Notes under the pieces: generated by a model | The model's input: only the letters and a program-made list of their open reading frames with translations | The model's database searches: none | What the model was told of the DNA's origin: nothing | In this document: one piece after another, positions 1 through 5,437 of the stretch | Layout: every line of letters starts with the position of its first letter | Numbering within the stretch: position 1 is the first letter of the stretch | NCBI GenBank assembly: GCA_017161665.1 | Contig: JADFCT010000192.1 | Span: 1 to 7,275, forward strand | DNA: 7,275 nt | Direction of reading: 5' to 3' | Source: Candidatus Sumerlaeota bacterium | GTDB taxonomy: Bacteria > Sumerlaeota > Sumerlaeia > JADFCT01 | Program-made: the position numbers and the translations under genes

Positions 1-2079
1 CTCCTCGATCGTCTTGATAATTCCCGAAATCTTGCCGGACGAGCCTTTGATGTTACTCATGGTCTCGACCATCTGCTCCATGGCCTTCGCGGTGTCTTCC
101 ACCGATCGATTCGCCTCGATCATCAGTTTGTCCGCGCCCGAAGCTGAATCGTCGTTGTTCTGGGCCTGACCGGCCAATTCTTCCAGCGATGCCGCCGATT
201 CTTCCAGACTCGCCGCCTGTTCTGTCGAGCCTTCCGCCAGTTCCTGGCTGGCCTGGGAGATCTGCGACGACGCCGCAGCCACCTGGTCTGAGCCGGCGCC
301 CAACGCCGCGATGGCCCGGTTCAGCGGACCCGTTATGGACTTCGTGGAAACAAAGGCGACGACGATTGCCAAGGCCACCGCCACAATCAGTCCGATAATC
401 AAGATCATTGCGGCATTGTTCAGCGAATTCATGGCGCCGGTGGAGATTTCCTGGGTGGATTTGATAGCGGCATCGGCCGTTGCCGCTGCGGCCGTAATAA
501 CCTCTTGTCCCGTAGCGGTCCGTTTGGTTCCAATGTCTTGCAGGGACAGCCATTCCGTCAGGAATTCATCCATTCTCTTCCCGTACGTCTGTCCCGCCTT
601 TTCGACGGCGGCAATCGCGTCCAGGTCTTCCTTCTGCCGGGTGATCGCCCGCAAGGCTTCATACTTGGCGGTAAGGTCTTCCAGTCCGCTGATCCCCTGT
701 CGCATAATCTCCGGGGAGCGCTGGGCCTGGGATCTGAAAGCGGCAATGCGAGCGGCGTTGCCGATATCGATTACCTCATTGGCCAGTGAAATTTTGGTGT
801 GCCGTTCGTCCATATCCGTGACCAGTTTGGCCAGTTGCCCTTCCAGAAACGCATCACATTGCTGCACATACTGTCCGGCGGCGGCGTCCATCTGGGCCCG
901 GATGGTCACCAGTTTCTGCGAGTTACTCAGGTATTTTTCCATGGCGGTCCGATAGGCGTCCGCAGCGGCCTCTGTGGCGTCGATTTGCTTGATGTTCTCG
1001 GCATCCCGCGTGATTTTCCGCAGTTCGGCGGTGACGGTCTTGACGCCCTTGAGATTTTCAATGGCTGCGGCCAGGATCGTCAAATCCTGCTGGGCCTGGG
1101 ATCTGAAGTTATTCACACGGGTTTCATTACCCAAGTCGATGATCTGGTTGACCAGTGTGATTTTCTGAAGCCGCTCTTCCAGATTCGCGCCCTGTTGGGA
1201 TAACTCCTTTTGCATACTTTCATTTTGACTCAGCAGAAAATCATTGCAGTTTTTCATGTAGGCCGCGGCGGCGGCATCCATCTGTTTCCCTGCTTCGGCC
1301 ATATCCCCGCTGACCTGGATATACTCTCTCATGCTGGAACCATACGTCGTGGCGGCCTGTTCGGTATCATTGATCCGTTTGATGTCGTCGGCGTCCGTGG
1401 TGATGGGCCGGAGTGAATCGGTCAATTGCTTCAGGCCGGCCAGCGCGTCCACGGCCTGCTGCATCAACTTCATGTCATTGGTCGCCTGGGCCCTGAAGTT
1501 GGTCACACGGGCTGACGTGCCGAGGTCAACGATCTCATCGACCAGCGAGACTTTCGTGTTTCGTTCGGACAATTCCTTTTGGAAAGCCGTGTTCTGATTG
1601 GCCAGAAACTGGGCGCTGTTCTCCATATAGGCGGCTGCGTTTTCGTCCAGCGCATTTCGAGTCGTCGCCAGATTCGTATTGGAGTCCACGGTTTGCTGAA
1701 TCAGGGATTTGTATTCCGTCACCGCTTTTTCGGCGATGTCAATCTGTCCTTTCAGTTGGGTCAGACTTTTGGCCTTTGCTTCCAGCTCGCGAGCCGACTT
1801 CAGGGCCGCGTCCACGGCCGTCAGTTCCGTCTTCGCTTTTTCATAATACTGGGTTTCTTCCGTAAAGCCATACCCGCGCATTTCATACATCAGCCGGTTG
1901 GCCGCTCCCCGCAGATCGGCGGCGACAACCACTTCCGGCGCGTACTCCAGGGCCAGTTTTGTGGATTCCCCCGATACCCGCTTCATGTTAAAAATTGCCA
2001 GACCGCCCAAGATGACTGTGATGAGCAGCAACATCCCAAAGCCCGCCATGATACGTTGTCCAACGGTCAGATTCTTCAT
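1..2079 (-). CDS. Methyl-accepting chemotaxis protein with tandem-repeat sensor region (partial, 3' end outside window)
   Basis: Transmembrane chemoreceptor feeding CheA/CheW. The frame is open without a stop from the ATG at 2079 to the window edge, giving 693 residues. TM1 is about 10-30 (MAGFGMLLLITVILGGLAIF) and TM2 about 556-577. The roughly 525 residues between them form a highly helical periplasmic region of three clear tandem modules (143-265, 266-395, 396-518) after a degenerate one (about 41-142). The modules share K-[VI]-[ST]-L, D-[LI]-G and R-[VI]-x-x-F-R-[AS]-Q-A, with F195, F325 and F448 equivalent. After TM2 there is only a HAMP-like start (SITGPLNR, 581-588) before the signalling coiled coil, which includes the methylation-type segment TEQAASLEESAASLEELA (619-636). 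The conserved hairpin tip is beyond the window. AAGGAAAGGA at 2100-2091 supports this start. The sensor resembles helical-bundle (4HB or HBM) types; the ligand is unknown. Chemotaxis is the likely output. Confidence 0.95.
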   Translation of the reverse strand, partial: MKNLTVGQRIMAGFGMLLLITVILGGLAIFNMKRVSGESTKLALEYAPEVVVAADLRGAANRLMYEMRGYGFTEETQYYEKAKTELTAVDAALKSARELEAKAKSLTQLKGQIDIAEKAVTEYKSLIQQTVDSNTNLATTRNALDENAAAYMENSAQFLANQNTAFQKELSERNTKVSLVDEIVDLGTSARVTNFRAQATNDMKLMQQAVDALAGLKQLTDSLRPITTDADDIKRINDTEQAATTYGSSMREYIQVSGDMAEAGKQMDAAAAAYMKNCNDFLLSQNESMQKELSQQGANLEERLQKITLVNQIIDLGNETRVNNFRSQAQQDLTILAAAIENLKGVKTVTAELRKITRDAENIKQIDATEAAADAYRTAMEKYLSNSQKLVTIRAQMDAAAGQYVQQCDAFLEGQLAKLVTDMDERHTKISLANEVIDIGNAARIAAFRSQAQRSPEIMRQGISGLEDLTAKYEALRAITRQKEDLDAIAAVEKAGQTYGKRMDEFLTEWLSLQDIGTKRTATGQEVITAAAATADAAIKSTQEISTGAMNSLNNAAMILIIGLIVAVALAIVVAFVSTKSITGPLNRAIAALGAGSDQVAAASSQISQASQELAEGSTEQAASLEESAASLEELAGQAQNNDDSASGADKLMIEANRSVEDTAKAMEQMVETMSNIKGSSGKISGIIKTIEE
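526..894 (-). repeat. Sensor module copy 3 of the chemoreceptor (residues 396-518)
   Basis: Third copy, 123 codons. It opens with QMDAAAGQY (396-404) and carries F411, K429 (KISLA), D438-I439-G440, R444, F448-R449 (FRSQAQ) and M503/F506. At DNA level, 19 bases (720-738) are identical to the equivalent place in copy 2 (1089-1107), exactly 369 bp apart. The segment after it leads directly into TM2. Confidence 0.8.
895..1284 (-). repeat. Sensor module copy 2 of the chemoreceptor (residues 266-395), with a 7-residue insertion
   Basis: Second copy, 130 codons. It opens with QMDAAAAAYM (266-275) and carries F281, K306 (KITLV), D315-L316-G317, R321, F325-R326 (FRSQAQ) and M380/Y383. Relative to copies 1 and 3 it has seven extra residues, best placed as QQGANLE (295-301), between Y274 and K306. 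Everything after that point is in step with the other copies. Confidence 0.8.
1285..1653 (-). repeat. Sensor module copy 1 of the chemoreceptor (residues 143-265)
   Basis: First clear copy of the internal repeat, 123 codons. Key residues are Y151-M152, F158, K176 (KVSLV), D185-L186-G187, R191 and F195-R196 (FRAQA), then M250 and Y253 near its end. It aligns without gaps to copy 3. A weaker module precedes it (about residues 41-142), recognisable from ADLRGAANR and the EYKSLIQQ-like end. Confidence 0.8.
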
Positions 2080-2090
2080 TGCCTATTGAT

Positions 2091-2100
2091 TCCTTTCCTT
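2091..2100 (-). promoter_or_regulatory. Ribosome binding site of the chemoreceptor gene
   Basis: AAGGAAAGGA on the minus strand, ending 11 nt before the ATG at 2079. It is a purine-rich Shine-Dalgarno sequence and supports this start, which also places TM1 directly at the N-terminus as expected for chemoreceptors. Confidence 0.7.
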
Positions 2101-2166
2101 GCAGAAATTTCAGGGAATTCTTAATAATGGAATTCGGACATTCCCCGGCGCTAATGGTTTCCTTAT

Positions 2167-2182
2167 AGCGAATGGCGGGCCA
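2167..2182 (-). promoter_or_regulatory. Candidate sigma54 (-24/-12) promoter of the chemoreceptor gene
   Basis: The minus strand reads TGGCCCGCCATTCGCT. Against TGGCAYRNNNNTTGCW it matches 10 of 12 defined positions, including the essential GG and GC pairs at exactly the right spacing. The mismatches are C for A in the -24 block and C for T in the -12 block. Expected start is near 2156, leaving a leader of about 77 nt before the ATG at 2079. The gene just upstream encodes a sigma54 activator. A sigma70-like TATAAG (2166-2161) overlaps it and is the main competing reading, but no good -35 element sits at normal spacing. Confidence 0.55.
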
Positions 2183-2292
2183 TGAAAAGCGGTGGTGTGG
2201 ATCGCGTGGGGATCGTTGGAATTGCTGGACTTATGTTTTTGGGCGCTTCGAGACGGTTGCCCGGGGCGCACCGAATCTCAGATTGTCGTCTC

Positions 2293-2309
2293 AAAAAACA
2301 GACTGTCTG
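2293..2309 (-). promoter_or_regulatory. Perfect inverted repeat CAGAC-A-GTCTG followed by T6: candidate enhancer site or weak terminator
   Basis: The minus strand has CAGACAGTCTG at 2309-2299, then six T residues (2298-2293). It lies about 145 bp upstream of the expected sigma54 start, where activator-binding sites usually sit. Alternatively, a 4-bp stem with a CAG loop followed by T6 could be a weak terminator for the upstream genes. The stem is short and only half GC, so I slightly favour a protein-binding site, without direct proof. Confidence 0.3.
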
Positions 2310-2431
2310 AAATCCAAGACCCTCGGGAAGAGACTTTGGGCTGGTGGAAATAATGAAGGCAGACGGAAAAAGAACGGCCCTCAATGTCCTGGGGGGATGG
2401 CGCCGGCGGTTCGCCTGCAACACTCGGACGG

Positions 2432-3847
2432 CTATAGCTTGAGGCCATGTTTTTTGAGTAAGGTGTACACATGGGGGCGGGACACACCAGACAGGCGACA
2501 GGCTTCGTTGATGTCATGATCGGCCCGGGCGATCAGCTGTTCCATATAGGCTTTTTCGATCTGATCGCGCGCGTCACGGAGCAAGGGCAAATCACCGGTC
2601 AGCCAGGCCCCGGTCTGCATCGGATTGCCGGTTCGCTCGGTCTTTACCGGCTCGGGACCGTCCGCGTTGCGCAGTTCGGTGGCAATAATGCTGGCGCGCA
2701 CGTGATCGGGCAGATGGTGGGGATAGAGCACCGGATCGGGACCGGCCTTGACCACGGCATTCACAATGGCCTGTTGCAGTTCGCGGACATTGCCGGGCCA
2801 GTTGTAGGCTCGCAGGGTCGGGAAGAAGGATTCATTGATGCCCTTCATATCGCATTCCAGGGCTTCGCACTGGCGGATCACAAAATGGTGACACAGAACG
2901 GGGAGGTCTTCCATGCGATCTCGCAGGGGCGGCAGATTCACCGTCATCCCGCGCAATCGAAACAACAGATCATGGCGGAATTTTCCCTCGGCGGCCATCT
3001 GTTCCAGATTTCGATTGGTGGCGGCGATGAGGCGGAAATCGCTTCGTTGGAACTCATTAGAGCCGGTGGGGCGGAAGCGGTGTTCCTGGAGCACCCGGAG
3101 GAAGGCTTTTTGGGTGTCCAGCGGGAGTTCGCCCACTTCATCCAGAAAGAGTGTGCCGCCGTCGGCCTGTTTAATCAGGCCGTCATGGCGTCGCTCGGCG
3201 CCGGTGAAGGCGCCGCGCTCGTGTCCAAACAGGACGCTCCCCACCAGGGAGTCGGGCAGGGAGGCGCAATCGACCACGACGAAAGAGGCGTTGGAGCGTC
3301 GGCTGTTTTCGTGAATGGCGACGGCGATCAGTTCCTTGCCCGTGCCGGTTTCTCCGGTTACTAAGGTATTGATCTCGCTGGCCGCCGCCTGGGCCGAAAC
3401 GGTCAGCGCCGCCCGAAAAGCGGGGGAGCTGCCAATGAGGTCGGGGGTGTTGAACAACAGGGGCCGAATGGCGCCCCGGCGACTTTCCCGATAGAGCAAT
3501 GCGCGCGACAGGGACAGGAGGAGTCCCTGAACGGAAGCGGTCTTTTGGAGATAATCCCAGGCGCCATGGGTAATGGCCAGTTCCGCCCCTTCGGCGTCGC
3601 CGTAGCCGGTCACGATAATCACTTCCGGAGGGAAGGCGCCGGTCTTGATTTCCGGCAGGAGTTCCTGACCCGAACCATCCGGCAGCCGCATGTCCAGAAA
3701 GACAATGTCATAGCAAAGGCGCTGAAGCCGCTGGCGCCCTTCCGCCAGCGAATGGGCCAGGGAGACGCCATGGCCGGCTTTCTGGACATGTTCCGCCACC
3801 ATGGCGCAAAACTGCCGGTCATCATCAAGAATCAGTACCTCAGCCAT
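2432..3847 (-). CDS. NtrC-family sigma54-dependent response regulator
   Basis: Transcriptional activator of 471 residues that, once phosphorylated, should remodel sigma54-RNA polymerase from an upstream DNA site. Receiver domain about 1-120, with acidic residues D8-D10, phosphoacceptor D52 (FLDMRLPDG), T80 and K102. AAA+ domain about 136-370, with Walker A GETGTGKE (165-172), the sigma54-contact loop GAFTGA (212-217), Walker B GGTLFLDEVGE (230-240), FRHDLLFRL (290-298) and YNWPGNVREL (348-357). A linker of about 50 residues leads to a Fis-type helix-turn-helix (about 445-467, DINEACRLSGVSRPHVYTLL). The length and all key residues are normal for the family. Its ATG lies inside the last codons of the kinase gene (shared ATGGCTGA, 3847-3840), with AAGAGAGA at 3861-3854 as a possible ribosome site, so translation is probably coupled. 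The intact GAFTGA loop implies real sigma54 targets; the nearest candidate promoter precedes the chemoreceptor. Confidence 0.96.
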   Translation of the reverse strand: MAEVLILDDDRQFCAMVAEHVQKAGHGVSLAHSLAEGRQRLQRLCYDIVFLDMRLPDGSGQELLPEIKTGAFPPEVIIVTGYGDAEGAELAITHGAWDYLQKTASVQGLLLSLSRALLYRESRRGAIRPLLFNTPDLIGSSPAFRAALTVSAQAAASEINTLVTGETGTGKELIAVAIHENSRRSNASFVVVDCASLPDSLVGSVLFGHERGAFTGAERRHDGLIKQADGGTLFLDEVGELPLDTQKAFLRVLQEHRFRPTGSNEFQRSDFRLIAATNRNLEQMAAEGKFRHDLLFRLRGMTVNLPPLRDRMEDLPVLCHHFVIRQCEALECDMKGINESFFPTLRAYNWPGNVRELQQAIVNAVVKAGPDPVLYPHHLPDHVRASIIATELRNADGPEPVKTERTGNPMQTGAWLTGDLPLLRDARDQIEKAYMEQLIARADHDINEACRLSGVSRPHVYTLLKKHGLKL

Positions 3848-5399
3848 TAGCCGTCTCTCTTGCCGCTGTCGCGTTATCCAGGGCCCGCCGAATCACCCGG
3901 GCCATTTCTTTTTTTCGGACCGGTTTTCTGAGGAATTCCTGGAAGACCGTCGAAGCCTCCCCCCCGTCGCCGGCGTTGGCGCTGTAACCGGAGATCAAGA
4001 TGACCGGTATATCGGAACGCGTTTCCCGGACCAGTTCCGCCAGTTGTTTCCCGGAAATCACCGGCATGGTCAGGTCCGTTATAATAAGATCGAACCCGTC
4101 GGGTGTCGCAAGAAAAGTTTCAAGGGCTTTGACGCTGTCCGAGCGCGTGGTGACATGGTAGCCCAGGGTGACGAGCGCCTGGCCTATGACCTTCAGCAAT
4201 TTTTCTTCGTCATCCACAACCAGAATCCGTTCGCCGCCCCGAGGGAGTTCCTCCTCCGGTTCCGGCGTCGTATGGGCGCGTTCGATTGCTTCGGCCCGTG
4301 GCAGCCAGACCTCAAAGGTGGCCCCCTGTCCCGGTTCACTGCGCGCGCGGATGACGCCGCCATGATCGCTCACAATGCCATGGACGATGGACAGCCCCAT
4401 CCCTTCCCCCTCTCCGGCGCGCCGAGTGGTGAAGAAGGGATCAAAGATGTGATCCAATACGTCTGGCGCAATGCCCGGTCCCGTATCGCTGACGGTCAGC
4501 CGAACCGTCGGCCCGGGAATCGGGGCGCATTCGTGATCGGCGTCCGCGTCCGCGCGCGCCTCTCCCGGGCTGACCTGAAGGGTAATGACGCCGCCGCCTG
4601 TATCGGCCATGGCCTGCGCGGCGTTCTGGCACAGGTTTAAGAGGGCCTGACGCAACAGACCGGGGCAGCCCGTGATATCGTCCGCCCCCGGATCCGTCTT
4701 TACGGTAATTTGAACATTCTTGGGCAGAATGCCTCGAATCATCCGGCTGGTTTCGCGGATCAGTACTCCGATTCGGATGGGGACATGGGTCACATCGGAT
4801 TGAGCGGTAAAGGCCAGAATCAGATCCACCAGGTCGGTGGCCCGCCCAATGCCTTCCTGGATTTCATCCACATAATGCAGCGCGTCGGGCATTTCCTGTT
4901 TCAGTCGATCGCGCAGGAGTTCCGTAAAGCCTTCCATGGCATAGAGGATGTTATTGAATCCATGGGCCACCCCACCGGCGAGGGTTTCCAGGGCCATCAT
5001 CTTCTGCGTATGTCTCAAATGCGCCTCGGCGGTGATCGCGGAAGTGATGTCATTTTTGATGGCCAGATAGTGGCGGATCGTCCCGGCGCTGTCGCGGACC
5101 GGGGAGATGGAGGCTTCTTCCGTGTAGAAGGCGCCATCTTTGCGGCGGTTGACGAATCGCCCTTGCCAGGCCTCGCCGCGCAAGAGGGTTTCCCACAAGG
5201 CCTTGTAAAAAGCCGTGTCATGCCGTCCGCTTTTGAAAAGGCGGGGAGTCTGACCGAGGATTTCGTCACGGGCATAGCCGGTAATCCGTTCGGCAGCCGG
5301 ATTGGCATAGACAATGACCCCCTCCGTGTCGGTCAGAAGGATGGTGTCCGTCGCCTGTTCCATGGCCCCGGCCAACAGGTTGTGTTCGATCTCGTTCAC
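3840..5399 (-). CDS. Hybrid sensor histidine kinase (PAS-HisKA-HATPase-REC)
   Basis: Soluble sensor kinase of 519 residues with no membrane segment, so it should sense a cytoplasmic signal. PAS domain about 8-120, with YANPAAERITGY (31-42) and NRRKDG (84-89), of the NifL/redox-like type, though no cofactor can be assigned. HisKA has the phosphoacceptor H146 in LAGGVAHGFNNIL. The ATPase domain has the N box (N255-N259), DTGPGI (305-310), FDPFFTTR (319-326) and GEGMGLSIVHG (331-341). The C-terminal receiver has D396/D397, phosphoacceptor D442, S470 and K492. The residue after H146 is Gly, where kinases of this type usually have Asp or Glu. The start is the GTG at 5399: a stop lies in frame at 5420-5418, no ATG lies between, and GGGAG at 5413-5409 is well spaced. 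Its 3' end overlaps the response regulator gene by 8 bp, pointing to a cognate pair. The signal is unknown. Confidence 0.95.
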   Translation of the reverse strand: MNEIEHNLLAGAMEQATDTILLTDTEGVIVYANPAAERITGYARDEILGQTPRLFKSGRHDTAFYKALWETLLRGEAWQGRFVNRRKDGAFYTEEASISPVRDSAGTIRHYLAIKNDITSAITAEAHLRHTQKMMALETLAGGVAHGFNNILYAMEGFTELLRDRLKQEMPDALHYVDEIQEGIGRATDLVDLILAFTAQSDVTHVPIRIGVLIRETSRMIRGILPKNVQITVKTDPGADDITGCPGLLRQALLNLCQNAAQAMADTGGGVITLQVSPGEARADADADHECAPIPGPTVRLTVSDTGPGIAPDVLDHIFDPFFTTRRAGEGEGMGLSIVHGIVSDHGGVIRARSEPGQGATFEVWLPRAEAIERAHTTPEPEEELPRGGERILVVDDEEKLLKVIGQALVTLGYHVTTRSDSVKALETFLATPDGFDLIITDLTMPVISGKQLAELVRETRSDIPVILISGYSANAGDGGEASTVFQEFLRKPVRKKEMARVIRRALDNATAARETANG

Positions 5400-5408
5400 G
5401 CGATGACG

Positions 5409-5413
5409 CTCCC
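5409..5413 (-). promoter_or_regulatory. Ribosome binding site deciding the GTG start of the kinase
   Basis: GGGAG on the minus strand, 9 nt before the GTG at 5399. An in-frame stop at 5420-5418 and the absence of an ATG between them make GTG the only reasonable start. Confidence 0.7.
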
Positions 5414-5419
5414 GATGCT

Positions 5420-5433
5420 ATGGCTTGCGCCAT
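5420..5433 (-). other. Small stem-loop between hydrolase and kinase genes
   Basis: ATGGC-GCAA-GCCAT on the minus strand, five perfect pairs closed by a GNRA-type tetraloop, sitting between the hydrolase stop (5440-5438) and the kinase ribosome site (5413-5409). No T run follows, so it does not look like an intrinsic terminator. It may affect mRNA processing or be chance. Confidence 0.35.
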
Positions 5434-5437
5434 GGGT

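Larger units (their letters stand above)
2080..2431. other. 352-bp intergenic region between regulator and chemoreceptor
   Basis: No convincing gene lies here on either strand; the short open frames have no recognisable protein character. Going towards the chemoreceptor on the minus strand, it holds a GC-rich stretch after the regulator stop, an 11-bp perfect inverted repeat followed by six T residues (2309-2293), a sigma54-type promoter match (2182-2167) and an AT-rich leader with two GAATTC palindromes (2130-2135 and 2115-2120). The chemoreceptor ribosome site (2100-2091) comes last. The spacing suggests that the chemoreceptor has its own promoter. Confidence 0.75.

Noticed and set aside
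311..955. Plus-strand open frame (214 codons) opposite the chemoreceptor
   Set aside because: The minus-strand chemoreceptor is open across the whole of 2079-1 with two membrane segments, repeats and a signalling domain; the plus frame has none of these.
2115..2135. Two GAATTC palindromes 15 bp apart in the chemoreceptor leader as an operator or hairpin
   Set aside because: Each is a common 6-bp palindrome in an AT-rich stretch, the stem would be short with a 9-base loop, and nothing else supports a function.
2161..2190. Sigma70 promoter using TATAAG as -10
   Set aside because: No -35 hexamer close to TTGACA is found at 16-18 bp, whereas the overlapping sigma54 match has exact spacing; kept only as an alternative.
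2405..2415. GGCG-GTT-CGCC hairpin just after the regulator stop as a terminator
   Set aside because: The stem has only four pairs and no T run follows on the minus strand.
2163..2423. 86-codon minus-strand open frame in the intergenic region
   Set aside because: It is rich in Pro, Arg and Ser, has no recognisable motif, and would overlay the promoter region.
2471..3364. Long plus-strand open frame (297 codons) opposite the response regulator
   Set aside because: It is antisense to a gene with complete family motifs, has no recognisable domain and reflects GC-rich codon structure.
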